DNA from: Pseudopithomyces maydicus
Taxonomy: Eukaryota > Ascomycota > Dothideomycetes > Pleosporales > Didymosphaeriaceae
Direction of reading: 5' to 3'
NCBI GenBank assembly: GCA_026873275.1
Contig: JANTUC010000004.1
Span: 1,550,001-1,614,000, forward strand
Length of the DNA stretch: 64,000 bases
Of this stretch, positions 1-11,971 are shown in pieces. The notes below the pieces were generated by a model that was not told the DNA's origin, ran no database searches, and saw only the letters and a list, made by a program, of their open reading frames with translations. Made by a program: the position numbers and the translations under genes. Every line of letters begins with the position of its first letter. Positions within the stretch are counted from its first letter, which is position 1.

Positions 1-586
1 TTATAAAATTATTATAACTTTTTAAGTACTTTAAACCAGCTAATTTAATAGTTAAAGGCCTTTAAAGTAGCGCTTTTAACTTAGTAATCCTTACTAGGTC
101 TTATAAAGAGGTTACCTTAACTATAAATTAAGTAATTAAAATATATCTTTTAATATAGCACATTACTGCTATACACTTAAAGTATAATTTTATTATAAGA
201 TAGATAATTAAGTTAAAGGAGCTTATAGTTAAGTAGAAAATAGAAGAGAGGGAATCTTAAAAGAATATTTAAACTTTATAATAAAATTAATAAGTAAGGC
301 TAGCATTATATTTTTAAAATTATTACTTAAGGTAGTTACTTAGTATTAAATAACCTAAAGAGTTAGGAAGTACTACGCGACTACCTTAAATAAGTATTAA
401 TTATTATTAGTTTATATATAGGGTGTCTATATGCTAGTAGATAGTTATAATTAATAAGTATAGGGGGAGCAGAGGATATTATAATTAAATAAAAATAGGT
501 AGATAGCTCTAATATACTAATTATACTTAGTATAAAAAGGGTGATAATTATGCTAGGACACAGATGACGCCCTAAAGGGGCGCCAC
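1..586 (-). mobile_element. Element H, copy 1 (partial, cut by window start)
   Basis: This segment is the reverse complement of 49404-49990, the first 587 bases of H copy 2, with scattered C/T and G/A differences typical of RIP. Its inner end is the GC-rich terminus around 566-586, where a CGCCC/GGGCG stem-loop sits just before the final CCAC. The other half of the element lies left of the window. It abuts Gypsy B at 587. Bases 587-600 would be one copy of the target duplication if H makes 14-bp duplications as copy 2 does. I see no coding potential. Confidence 0.75.
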
Positions 587-2310
587 TAATACTTTTTATA
601 TCTTATAGATTTTAATAAGCGATTAGCTTATATTTATAGTTTATATAGTATAGTAAATATTCTATTATACCTAATTTAGTTTTATTATATACTAGCTGTA
701 CTATTGGCAGTAATTCTACCTAATTATTTTATTACTTATTAATATAGAACTTTAGGTACTATTTTAGTATTTAGTTAATTCTTTCTATTTATCTGTCTAT
801 TTATAAATAAAAGCTTATTAATAGCTTTTAATTTATCCCTAATATTATAATAAATATATTCTAGTATTTAAATGTAAAGAGCTTATTATAATTTATAATA
901 AATTCCTCTAGTAAGCTATACTCTATAAATAGTATATTATTAATTTTATAAGCTAGTTCTTCTACTATTATAAACTCTTTTATAGGCCTAAACTTTACGG
1001 CTTTTATAAGTCTATCTATTATTCTTATAATAGTATTATATATTTATTTCGTCCCTAGTTATAGCAATTTTAGGAGTTTTACTATAAAATCTATTATTAT
1101 ACTTTACTATAGCTGTTAGGCTGCTAATAATAATTATAGGAAATTATAAAACTTATATTTTTTAGGCTTATTTTTATAATAGACTAAATAATTACTTATC
1201 TTCTTAATAATTATTTATTTAAGTTTAGGGATAGCGTATTTATTTATAATATATTATATTATTTCTTTTATACTTAGGTATTCTTATTCTCTAGACTTAT
1301 ATAGTTTTTTTATTAATTTAGGTACCTTCTATATTCCTATAATAATTTATCTTTAGTAGTTTATTAGTTTAACTAATACTTTTTATACTCTAAGTTTTAA
1401 AGATTATTTATTTTCCTAGAATTCTTTAAATTAATTATATTTTAGAGTCTCGTCGTGCCCTTTTTAAAATATTATATTATATAATTCTAGTTTATTTTTA
1501 ATTAGGTTAATTCTTCTACTTAAGATATTTACTGCCCTGTTAAAGATTCTTAAATAATAATAAATTATAAAGTTAAAGTTCGCAAAAAACTCTACCTATT
1601 ATACTTATTATTAATTAAGCTTCTTTATTAATATAAAGCTAGTAAACTTTATATAATTTATTTATATTTTAATCTTTATAGATACTCTTATAAACTGCGT
1701 TTCCTATTATTTAAAAGTATTTACTACCCTTAATAATTCTTTATTATAAATATTGTAATTTAGTTCTACTCTAAAAAACTTTTATAAATAAAAAAATATT
1801 AGTTTCTACTTCCTATCCTTATATTATTATATAAATACTACTCCTAATACATAGTTAAATATATTTATTTTAATTTAAGTTTTCCTCTATAGGTTAAATA
1901 TTTATAGGAGGAATATTAAAAGAAATAATTTTTTAGGCTTTTAAATATTATATATTATTTCTCTTTTTACTTAAATTCTATTTTTTTTTATAATCTCTAT
2001 TAAGGGTGCCGTTATCTTAAAATAGTTAGTAATAAACTTTAATAGAAGTTAGTAAACTCTAGAAAAGATTAAATATCCTTTACTAATTTAAATTATAATT
2101 ATTTTTATATTATAGCTACTTTTTTAAGATCTATTTATCCCTTTTTTAAAATAATAAATCCTAAATACTTAGTTTTTTTATATAGAACTTACACTTATTT
2201 AAATATAAAAGTAACTAATATTCTTTTATCTTTTTTAATACTTTTTATATATATTATATATATTCTTTAAGCATTCCTTTAGAGTATACTAGTATATTAT
2301 TTAAGTATAC
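587..2310 (-). mobile_element. Gypsy element B, 3' part (RT C-terminus, RNase H, integrase remnants)
   Basis: Read on the minus strand, this is the downstream part of a Ty3/Gypsy pol. It aligns with plus-strand element D: 2161-2310 matches the D sequence just after its YLDN motif (26190 onward), and 1060-1600 matches 47465-47844. The break at 2310 falls exactly at the reverse-transcriptase catalytic motif, where element A has inserted; the other half resumes at 8356. The frame is riddled with TAA/TAG codons. The 3' LTR is not in the window, because the element runs into H copy 1 at 587. The family is chosen by similarity to D, whose RT and RNase H motifs are clear. Confidence 0.8.
2306..2310. 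repeat. Target-site duplication of element A, left copy
   Basis: The sequence is TATAC. The right copy at 8351-8355 reads TATAT, a single C-to-T change of the RIP type. Joining B across the insertion with one copy restores the sequence seen uninterrupted in D near 26180-26190, which confirms both the boundary and the duplication. Confidence 0.85.
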
Positions 2311-2478
2311 TATAAGGAGGATACCCTCCCAGTGTCTAAGGCCACTTATACCCTATCTAAGCGCTAGCGCTGCGCTAGTGTAGTATATAGAAAAGGAAGC
2401 TAAAGGGGATAGAGGCTTAAATAAAAATTAATTTTATTATTTATTAGAGACCTGCTTACTATTAAACCTATTCTAATA
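2311..2478 (+). repeat. 5' LTR of element A
   Basis: The 168-bp LTR starts TATAAGGAGG (probably TGTAAGG before RIP) and ends CTAATA (probably CTAACA). It matches 8183-8350. It contains the palindrome GCGCTAGCGC at 2361-2370, followed by a second GCGCTAG. Confidence 0.9.
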
Positions 2479-2930
2479 ATTTTAATTTCTTTTTTTACCT
2501 CGTAGAATAGCAACTTAGTAATTTTTAAAATATAACTTTAAAGCGCTGCCGCTATATTAAACCTATAAAGGGAAGAGGATATATTATTATCCTTAATCTC
2601 CTTAGTAATAGAGGATAACCTATATCCTTTAATATAAAGAAATCTAGATAAAGAAGAACTAGACTCTACTATAATAAGGCTAGTAATACTTAAATAATAA
2701 TATAATAAATTAGTAGTATTAGAGGAAATATAAAGACTTAAAATAGAAATTAAAAGATATAAATAATAGATAGTAATAGAGGGCCTATAAGGAATTTAAA
2801 ATAAACTTTTAGTAACTAATACTATTATTAGCACTACTATAATAGAGAATAAATAAATTACTTAATAGTAATACTTAAGTAATATAGCCCTAGTGCACCC
2901 CTAGCAAGGACTAAAAATTAAATTTATTCC
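2479..2930 (+). other. Element A 5' leader and presumed gag N-terminus
   Basis: This AT-rich stretch lies between the 5' LTR and the recognisable capsid region. A primer-binding site would start at about 2479, but I cannot match it to a tRNA because RIP has altered the bases. Otherwise I see nothing identifiable. Confidence 0.5.
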
Positions 2931-3720
2931 GATCTTTAAGGGGTAAAGTATTAAAGAATTTAATAACTTTAAAATAAAATTAAAAATTATATTCTGCTTA
3001 AATCCTTAAGCGTTTACTACTAAGGATTAGCGTATTATATTTACTCTATAATTATTAGAGGTTACTCTGCGTTAACTATAATTATAAAAAGAAGGTAAAG
3101 ATGCCAGCGAAATATTAAATTAGTAATAAATAATAGTATTCTTATTAAACTAGATTAAGAGCCCTATTAATAGAAAGCTATAAATAATAATATAATATTA
3201 AAAGGCGATATAAAGGGAAGGATAATTAATAAATAAGTTTATAATTTACCTAGCTATATTAGAAAATTAAATAAACCCTCTCTATAAATAAAAGTATCTT
3301 ATTATACACCTCTATAGTAAACTATACTTAGAAATTTAGATTATAATTATAAATTATAATAACTTCCCCTAAATATATAGGGAACTGGTAGAACGTGCAG
3401 CTATACTAAAGGATAATTAATAAAATAATTAAGTATTAGTTACGCTCTTATAGCGCCCTAGTACTAAAATTTTTATTAATTAAGATAGTGCCCTATCCTA
3501 TACACTTTTATTATTTTAAGGTTACCTTATAGGCGCACTACCACTATCTTATTATATTACTTAAAGTAATACCTAGAAAGATACCTGCCAATATTATAAA
3601 AAGATAAAATACTAGGAGAAAAATTATTAAGTAAAATATAATTATCTTACTAAAGTAGCGCTAGCAATAGAAGTAAATATTATAAAAATAAAAAATAGTA
3701 GGATCTAGAGGCTATACTTA
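2931..3720 (+). pseudogene. gag: gag pseudogene of element A with degraded zinc knuckle
   Basis: The plus-strand frame, broken by TAA/TAG, resembles a Gypsy capsid (FNNFKIKLKI, then LNPQAFTTKDQR and REGQLINKFI in order). A CCHC knuckle lies at 3586-3627. It reads C-Q-Y-Y-K-K-I-K-Y-stop-E-K-N-Y, which keeps the C-x2-C-x4-H-x4-C spacing exactly, but the second and third Cys and the His are all Tyr. TGT-to-TAT and CAC-to-TAC are the changes RIP makes. The product would have been the nucleocapsid/capsid protein that packages element RNA. It is non-functional here. Confidence 0.75.
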
Positions 3721-4379
3721 AACTACTAAGGAAACTTTAAATAAGTTTTTATATATAAGAAATAATTTAATATAAAGTAAATAAATTAATAGCGTGCTAA
3801 CTTCGCCTAGATTCTATAATAGATATAAATATAATTAATAAGCGCTTAGTAATTTAATTAAATCTAGTAATAATCCTTAAGGACGCAGTAATATAGTTAC
3901 GCCTATTTAACTTCTAAATTATAAAAAGTATATAAGTATACTATATAACTATATTTACTATAGACTCTTAGGAAATAAAGCGCTACCTTTATATAATAGC
4001 CTATAAGGTAGTAGATATATTTAATTCTATTCTAATAGGGCTACTAGGGCTCTAATAAAGGCGTATAATTTTAGATTATATAATAATAATATAATATTAA
4101 GGTATTAATATTACTGCGTACTAGATTAAAGATACCCCTATATTCTTATTTATTATAAGAGATTAACTAAAGGTCTTCGCTTTAATAGCTATAGCTAGTA
4201 GTTTTAAAAAATCTATAAAAAGAAGTCTTTTTTTATAATCAAAATAATTTATAGATTTAGTAAACGATAGCGCTGCTATAATAATAGACTTATACTAGGA
4301 AGCTAATTATACTATAAAAATAGAGGAAAGAAAGATAGTACCTTTTAGTCTACTATATAATTTATTAACTATAAAATTA

Positions 4380-5620
4380 GAAAAACTCTACGCTTATATA
4401 GTAAAGGCAAAATATATAAAATAAATTTAAAAAAGTATTAGCCCTGCGGGAGCGCCTATCCTATTTATTCTTAAAAAGAATAGAACCTTTAGGCTATATA
4501 TAAATTATAGAGGTTTAAATAAAATTATTAAAAAGAATTAGTTAGCTTTACCCCTTATTAGTAAGACTTTAAATGGACTATTAGAGTTAAAGAGCTTTAT
4601 AAAATTAAATTTAAAAGATATCTATTACTAAATCTGAATCTAGCACAGTAATAAGTAGAAGATAGTATTTTATATATACTATAAACACTTTAAATATATT
4701 ATTATATCTTTTAGACTAATTAACGCCCCTACTATATTTTAAGCTTATATTAATAAAGCTTTAGTAAAATATACTAATATTTTTTATATAATATATTTAA
4801 ATAATATCCTTATCTTTACTAGAGATAATAAAGACTATTAAGACTAAATAATTAAAATCCTACTATAACTACGATAGTACCGCCTATATATTAATTTAAA
4901 AAAGTGTATTTTTAATACTACCTAAGTTAAATTCTTAGAATTTATTGTGCGCTACAACAGTGTATAAATAAACCTAAATAGAATTAAAGTAGTCTAGAAG
5001 TAACTAAAAATCTATTCTATTAAGGATATATAAGTCTTTATTAAATTTATTAACTTTTATTATAGATTTATCTAAGACTTCTCCTAAATTATAAAGCCCC
5101 TTATAAATATATTAAAGAAGTTTAAGAAGGAGAGCTAAGAGGAGCGTTTTTTATAAATAAATATAATAGAGAGGATAAAATTCTAGCTTAATAATATCTT
5201 TATAATTATACCTCTTTTATAATACTATAATCCTACTCTACTTTCTTAACTAGAGATAAATGCCTCTATTTAAGGTCTAGTAGAAGTATTCTTATAAAAA
5301 TTCCCTATTAATAATTAGTATCTAATTACCTTTTAATTAAGGAAGTTAACCCCTATAGAAGGAAATTATTATACCTATAACTTAGAGCTATACGCTATTA
5401 TAGAGGTTATATAATACTAACGCTATTATATTAAAGGCCTAATATATACCTTAGAAGTTCTTATTAATTATAATAATCTAAAAGGATTTATAGGGGTAAA
5501 AGCTCTATTATAAAAATAAGTAGAATAGGCTACCTTCTTAACAGTATATAATTTTAAAATAAAGTATAAGGTAAGAAAAATAAATCCTATAAATAGATTA
5601 TTATATTAACTAGTAAGTAA
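4380..5620 (+). pseudogene. pol: Reverse transcriptase / RNase H pseudogene of element A
   Basis: The RT core is recognisable: FIKLNLKDIYY at 4596 (family consensus FTKLDLKDAYH), then FRLINAPTIF, then YLNNIL at 4794 in place of the catalytic YLDD. Downstream are the thumb and connection region, ending near FIKFINFYYRFI, and RNase H-like sequence to about 5600. The catalytic Asp pair has become Asn-Asn and many sense codons have become TAA/TAG, so no enzyme can be made. The order and motifs place it in Ty3/Gypsy rather than Copia, because integrase follows RT. Confidence 0.85.
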
Positions 5621-6049
5621 TAATAATATAAAGAGATTATTAAAATAGAATATACTACTTATCCTATAAGGCCTTCTAGCAGTCCCTATAGGGACTAGTA
5701 CTAATAATATATTATTATTATAATATTATAATATTAAAAGGACGCCGTAGATTAGCTAAGGACTAAATATTATAATTAAAGTTAATATTATTTTAGTACT
5801 TAAAAGACTATCTAGGCAATAGGCTAAAGAGACTATAAAAAATTAAAAAGTTTATACCCTAATAGAAGAAAGCCTACTTTACTATATTAAATAGGCCTAG
5901 AAGGATAACCTATTTATATTATAAAAGTAGTATAATATTATTATTCTAATACTTATTAAGCGTGGCAGGGGTAGATAGTTATTATTATAAAAAATAGACT
6001 TTAAGGGTACACTATATTATAATAATAGAGTTTTTATATTAAAAGAGCC

Positions 6050-6900
6050 CGCGTTAAAGGCAGAGATTTTATAATATTATTATAATAACTTACTAATAGG
6101 GCACTTTAGTAGAGTCTAAATTTTAAAACTTATTAATAGATTATATTACTAGCTAAACCTAAACGCCTCTATAAAAGAATATATTAATTTATATATAGTA
6201 TATATGCGGATGAAGATATCTAGATAATATTTTATAAATAAATTAATATTATTATTAATATCTTAGGGGCCTTAGTAGGAGCTAATAATAGACTTTATTA
6301 TTAATCTCCCCTTTAGTAAGAATAAAGGAGAGGTAGTTAATACTATTTAAGTAATAGTAGATAAATATACTAAGATAACCTAATATATTTTTATTACTAA
6401 AACCTTAAAGGCTAGCTAAATAGCCTAGTTATTCTTAAAAAAATAGTAAGGTACTTTAAAATCCTTATAGGTATTATATTAAATAAAGGTCCTATCTTTA
6501 TATTAATATTTTAGTTAGAATTCTACTTTGCAGTAAAGGTAAAGCGCTATTTTAATATTATTTTTTACCCTTAGATTAATAAATAGATAAAATAATAAAA
6601 TTAGACTTTAGAGTAGTATTTATATATTTATATTTATAAAAATTAATAGAATTAGCTACAGCTACTCCTAATTATAGAATTTACTTATAATAATTTAAAG
6701 AATATAACTATAGGACTATCTTTATTCTTCGCTTACTATAGGTTCTACTTATACTTAAATTATAAATTAATAGTACTTAGTAAAGTCTTAGCTATAATAG
6801 CACGCCTTTAAGCCTTAATTAAAAATAAGGAAATAATAGAATTACGCTAGTAGTATACCTTAAAAATATAAAAATAGTACTATAATAGATATTATTGGCC
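6050..6900 (+). pseudogene. pol: Integrase pseudogene of element A
   Basis: After RNase H comes an integrase-like segment. It includes a GHFSRV-type zinc-binding start near 6100, a YINLYIVYMRMK stretch corresponding to the usual CDVCQR.K region, and a DFI/LP-type stretch near 6290. Further on is a PQINRQNNKI-like remnant (family consensus P.TDGQTERVN) near 6570. It is degraded by stops throughout. Confidence 0.7.
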
Positions 6901-7189
6901 TTAACTCTTTTTAAAGGGGGATTTAGTATTACTCTTTATAAAAAATCTAAAAACCCTTTATCTAAATAGGAAGTTATCTCTCTAATATATTAATCCTTTT
7001 TCTGTAAAGGAGTTAATAGGAAAATAAACTTATAAACTAGTTTTATTTAAAGGCTTTAAAATCTATTTAGTATTTTATACCTCCTTACTAAAGCCCTATA
7101 AATTAAGGGATAGTAAAGAAACTATAAATTTAAAATCTATAAGAACTAACGAAAGTGTTGCGATAAAGGAATACTATAAAATTAAAATA

Positions 7190-7330
7190 CTATTAAATAA
7201 AAGAAAAGTAAAAGGTGTCCTCTAGTATTTAGTAAAATAGAAGGGATAGAATAAGGAATATAATTAATAAGTCTTAAAAGAAGATATTAATAAAGAACTA
7301 ATATTATAATTTATAAAGCTAAAAAGAAGA
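7190..7330 (+). pseudogene. Chromodomain remnant of element A
   Basis: The translated fragment LLNKRKVKGVL.YLVK.KG.NKEYN matches the chromodomain consensus (ILD.R...G..QYLVKWKGY). Its position C-terminal to integrase is normal for chromoviruses, where it directs integration to heterochromatin by reading histone methylation. The aromatic Trp codons (TGG) appear as TAG, the expected RIP outcome. The same segment is present in the fragment at 12161-12653. Confidence 0.8.
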
Positions 7331-7420
7331 AAGTTAAGATAATCAGTACTATTAAAATTAACTAAAGCCGCGCTATAAGGGCGTATTAGTATTACTTTAT
7401 AGGGGAGTAAATACTAAAGA

Positions 7421-8166
7421 TTAGGCGCTTATAGAGCCCTTTCTTTATAGTCTTCTAAATAAAGAAGTTAACATCTTAAGTGTATTTATAAGTAACGGTT
7501 ACGAGTGTTTTAATTTAAATAAAAGTAGAATTTATAACGCTAGTAAGGCGCTTATAGCTATAAAGAAGATTATTAACTTAAAAAATAAACTTTTAAGGTA
7601 TTAAATTATAATATTTATATAGGCTAGAATAGCATCTATAGTGCGTAACGCTATTAGTATTATAATAAGTATATAAATTATAGAGAATCTGCTTAGAGTA
7701 GCGAAGATAGTAAAAGAAAAAGAGTTTTTAGTAAAGGGTATATTACTAAGTAAGCAGAGTCTATATATAATATAAATAAAGGTATAGTAATAAAAATATA
7801 TAGAATAATATATTATAGGCTTAAGAGCCTAAAGCCCTATTAATATAATAATAATATAAAGATAGGTATATACTAGAGTAAAAAATAGTTAATATTATAA
7901 AAAGAAATAAAAGATCTCTCTCTTTTAGTATAAGAGAGATAAGAAGATAAGAAGGTTTAAAATAAATAAAATTATTTATATAGACGCGGCGGCGGCGCAG
8001 TAGGCGCACTTATAAATAAAAAAGGCGTAACTATATACTTATAATACTAAAATTTTAATATATACAGCGATAAGAGCTTATAATAAGAGTATATTAATAG
8101 TATCCTTAACTATCTTATTTAATATTATAATATAAACCTAATCCTTTATAGCCGAGACGTCTATAC
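7421..8166 (+). other. 3' untranslated stretch of element A, with a CpG-rich island
   Basis: This is a non-coding region between the chromodomain and the polypurine tract. Its one striking item is a GC-rich island at 7984-8009 built around a short GCG/GGC run, which stands out in otherwise AT-rich sequence. CpG is not the preferred RIP dinucleotide, so such islands can survive. A minus-strand frame of 62 codons overlaps this region and looks fortuitous. Confidence 0.55.
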
Positions 8167-8178
8167 AAAGGGAAGGGA
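8167..8178 (+). promoter_or_regulatory. Polypurine tract of element A
   Basis: AAAGGGAAGGGA lies four bases before the 3' LTR. This is the usual position for the primer of plus-strand DNA synthesis in LTR retrotransposons. Confidence 0.75.
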
Positions 8179-8182
8179 TAGT

Positions 8183-8350
8183 TATAAGGAAGATACTCTT
8201 TTAGTATTTAAAATTATTTATACCCTATTTAAGCGCTAGCGCCGCGCTAGTATAATATATAGAAAAGGAAGCTAGAGGGGATAGAGGCTTAGATAGAAAT
8301 TAATTTTATTATTTATTAGAGACCTGCTCGCTGCTAAACCTATTCTAATA
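8183..8350 (+). repeat. 3' LTR of element A
   Basis: The 168 bp match the 5' LTR at 2311-2478 in length and sequence, including the GCGCTAGCGC palindrome at 8233-8242. Differences are mostly transitions. It is followed directly by the right target duplication. Confidence 0.9.
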
Positions 8351-8355
8351 TATAT
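8351..8355. repeat. Target-site duplication of element A, right copy
   Basis: TATAT, paired with TATAC at 2306-2310. After it, B resumes with sequence that matches the stretch just before the YLDN motif in D. Confidence 0.85.
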
Positions 8356-10900
8356 TATATAAAATATATTTAAATATTTGTGTAGCGCCTTATTTACTAC
8401 TACTTAAAATATTACTAAGGTATTTATAAGTCCTATTAATATAATTATAAATTTATATAGTCTATAGTATATTTAGAATACAGTTATCTATTTATATCCT
8501 TTAATTATATAGATATAATAAAAGCTATTTTATATATTAAACTTTATAAATTACTTAGCTCCTTAAAATTAATTTATAAGCTCTATTATTAGTAGTAGTA
8601 GATATTAGTTTTTAATAATTTCATTATTTAATTATTAATAATTTATATATAGTCGAAGTTATCTATCCTTTTTTAATATAAATAATATAATAGAGGCCAT
8701 CGGGCTCTTATTAAATTATATAAATTTTTATTTTAAATTCTTTTTTAGCCACTCTATTAGTTCTTTCTATTAATTTTATAATAGTAATTATGATTATTTT
8801 AAGTATAACTTTATACCTTCTTATAGATAGATCTTATAATCCTATTTTTAATATTTTAGAAGTATTTCGCCATCTTTCTTATAAAAGAGTTTTATAAAGT
8901 CTTAATATTCTTAAAATATAAATAAAATTTCTTACTCCTCCTTCTAGAGCTTACTCCTTTATATTTAAATAATATCTACTTTTTAAGGGTCCTTCTTATA
9001 AATTCTTATAATTTTATAAAATAATATTTATTATATAATTTTTCTTCTACTAATTCCCTCTCTCTAAGATATATACTAAACCTTTAAATATACTTATAAC
9101 TTCCTTATACTAGTAATCCTAACTATAAGTTCTTAACTATATATTATTTTCTTCTATTAGTTAATAATAGAATTATACTTTAATAATTAATTATAATTAA
9201 TAATTACTTTTAGACTTCCTAAGTCTATTATAATAAAGCTATATTAACTTTAAAGTTTATTTAGGCTAATAAGTAATAATATTATTTTAAGATATAATTA
9301 GCCTTTACTATATCTTTAAAAGAATATTTTATCTACTATTTCTATTTAAATAAATATTATCTTATTCTAATAGGGCAGCTTATACCTTTCTATTACTTTA
9401 GAAAAAATTAAATATTTAGTAGTTTTAGGATTTATAAGCGCTATTACTTAATATTTTTTAATTATAACTTCTTTTTTAATATATAGGTTATTATTCTAAT
9501 TTACTTTATAAACCTTTATAGAGGCACCTTTATTAATATAATTTATTTTTTAATAGCGCACTAATTTCCTAACTTATTATTAGTATTACTTAATTTCTTT
9601 AAATTCCTCCCTAAGTAAGCGGCGTTTTATTTTTAGTTATATTTTATATAAAGCTTATTAAAATAAGCCTTAACTTAGTTTAGGTATTCCTTTTCTTTTT
9701 TAGTATTATTCTACCTATACTAATTATATCCTTTTAATATATATTTATCTAAAACTATCCTTTAATACTTTTTATTAGATAGGTCTATAGTATCCTCTTC
9801 TTTTATATAATAATATATAAAGTATTTCCTTTCGTAATCCTTCTAGTAAGTAATATTTTAGTATACTATATTATAGTTTACTCTATAATTAGTGTTGTAT
9901 ATACTTATTTCTAAAATATATTTATAAATTAGACTCTATAGCTACTATCCTATAATATATTTATATTTATAATAGATCTAGTAGATATTATTATAGTACT
10001 CTATCTATTCTTTTTAAAAATAAGTTTTTTCCTAATTTTCCTGATTATACTAATAGTATATTACTATTTAGTAATTTTTTAAATAAATATATCTATAGGT
10101 AGAATCTTTAAGTTACTACTAGATATTATCCCTTATTTTATTATAGATTCTATACTTTTCTTAATAGCATAAATACTACTTAATACTTTTATATTAAATT
10201 TAGATCTAGATTTAGTTATATAAATTATTAATTATTCTTTAGTGTTAGTCTACGAGTGCTAATATCTATTTATATATATTTTTATAAATTTAGACCCTTC
10301 TACTATAATTTTTAATATAATATATTCTGCTTTTATATAGCTAGTAAATATTCTTTAATATTTATTCTTAAATCTCTTTTTCTTATAGGATTAAGCGTAG
10401 GTATTTTTATAATAACTTATATTTTAATTTTAAGATTTTACTATTTTCCTTTATAATAGAGGCTATTTATACCTTTATTACTTATAATTATTTCCCTTTA
10501 ATTTTATTTTTTATAATATAATTATATATAAAATATCCTAGCTCTTCATATCCTAAATAAATTTTTTTATTATATTATTACTATCTTTCTTTATTAGAGA
10601 GTTTATTATTTTAGTAGTTACGCTTATCCTTTTTCTATTATTATTTTTTATAAGCTTTATTAATTATTATAATATCCTTATTTTTATCTTACTTATTATA
10701 GTTATAAGCTTTTTTTATATTAATTTTTTAGTTAAATACTAGCCTTCCTAACTCCTTCTTTTTTAAATATTATTTATATAGCCTATTATTAATACGGACT
10801 GCTAATTTAATAAATTCCTCTAAGTTATCTAATTAGTTATAATATATTAGTTTATTCTTAACTAATTCCTTTAGTCTATTATAATACGCAGCCTAAAGCG
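8356..10900 (-). pseudogene. pol: gag-protease-RT pseudogene of element B
   Basis: The minus-strand frame, heavily interrupted by TAA/TAG, keeps an aspartic protease active-site-like LINPKTT (consensus LIDSGAT) at 9401-9440 and the FTKF-type RT motif as FIKFNI near 8540. A possible zinc-knuckle remnant (Y-N-Y-N-K spacing) lies near 10700. The same frame in D continues into RNase H with good motifs, so the family call is secure even though this copy is dead. Confidence 0.7.
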
Positions 10901-11846
10901 GAGTATTATTTTAATTTATTTTAGCTTATAACTATTTAAACTCTAATAAATATTTACTAGTAGACTTAATTTATTTAAAATATTATATTTATTATTTTAT
11001 CTTCTTTTCTTTATTAACTTCCTTAAATATAATTTTAATCTATTCTTTAAACCTATTTTAGAATTTAAAAATTTTTTTAGTAGTATTATTCTACTTATAT
11101 AGTTTATCTTTATAAGTTAAGTAATTATTAGTAAGGGATTAAAGCCATTCAGCAGCTTTTCCTTTTATATATATTTTTATTATTAAGACTTTAGCCTAAT
11201 TAATATTAAAAATCTTACTATTATAGTAGTAATATAATTCTATATTAATAAAGAATATCTTAAGTCTGGTCTTCTCTCTATTATAATATTTAGCTATTTT
11301 AAAAAGTACTTTTACTATAAGCCTTACTTAGGCCTAAAATAGTGTTTACGCCTATTTTTATATAATAGTTATTAAAGCTATTATTTATATATAGAGTTCC
11401 TATATCTCCGCGGCTTAAGCTACTAGTATTATTATTAAGTTTATTATAAATTTAGAAGCGGTACTTTTACTAAAAGCCTATAAATTTATAAAGCTTACTA
11501 AGGTTATTATATTAACTTAAACCTTTAGGTAGTTAAAGTATTATAAGGAATTCTTATTTATTTAATTTATATAAGAGTAGGCAGGCTTCTTAAGAGCTTT
11601 ATAAATATTTAGTAGTTAAGTAATAGTTAGGTAATAAGTAATATAAATATCCCTATTTTACTACTAAGAGTAAGATAACTATTTTTTATAAAGGCTAATT
11701 ATTTTTAATTATAAAGAAAAGCTTCGATTTAGCTATAAGTAAGTATATAAAGATATATAAGAAGTTAACTATAAAAAATAGAAAATATATAAAGAGTATT
11801 TTAAATTATATACTATTTTATTTATCTTTTACTATCCCTAGACCTA

Positions 11847-11971
11847 CTAGTCTATTTTTATAGATTTTATTTACTTAGTAAAAGTAACTCTTTTTACTCT
11901 TATAGATTCTATTCTTTAAATAGGAGTAATTATTTTATTTTTATAAATTCTATCTTTTTAATAAAAGTAAC
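11847..11971 (-). repeat. Three tandem ~42-bp units in the B LTR region
   Basis: Units lie at 11847-11888, 11889-11930 and 11931-11971 (42, 42 and 41 bp). On the minus strand each begins (G/A)TTAC, carries an AATCTATA-like core and ends in an A-rich tail. They sit about 190-310 bp inside the B 5' LTR start, where U3 regulatory repeats are found in other LTR elements. The inner boundary of the LTR cannot be fixed because the second LTR is absent. Confidence 0.7.

Larger units (their letters stand above)
2311..8350 (+). mobile_element. Gypsy element A, complete chromovirus nested in B
   Basis: This is a 6,040-bp LTR retrotransposon with two 168-bp direct LTRs, a 5-bp target duplication (TATAC/TATAT) and a polypurine tract before the 3' LTR. 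Internal order on the plus strand is gag with a zinc knuckle, then reverse transcriptase, RNase H, integrase and chromodomain, which is the order of Ty3/Gypsy chromoviruses. It interrupts B, whose homologous uninterrupted sequence in D proves the insertion point. All reading frames are broken by TAA/TAG codons. The LTRs differ mostly by C/T and G/A changes, so RIP continued after insertion. A fragment of a related element lies at 12161-12653. Confidence 0.92.

Noticed and set aside
7821..8009. Minus-strand open frame of 62 codons
   Set aside because: It lies antisense in the 3' untranslated part of element A, starts in the GC-rich patch by chance, is Leu/Ile/Tyr-rich from the base composition alone, and has no homologous context.
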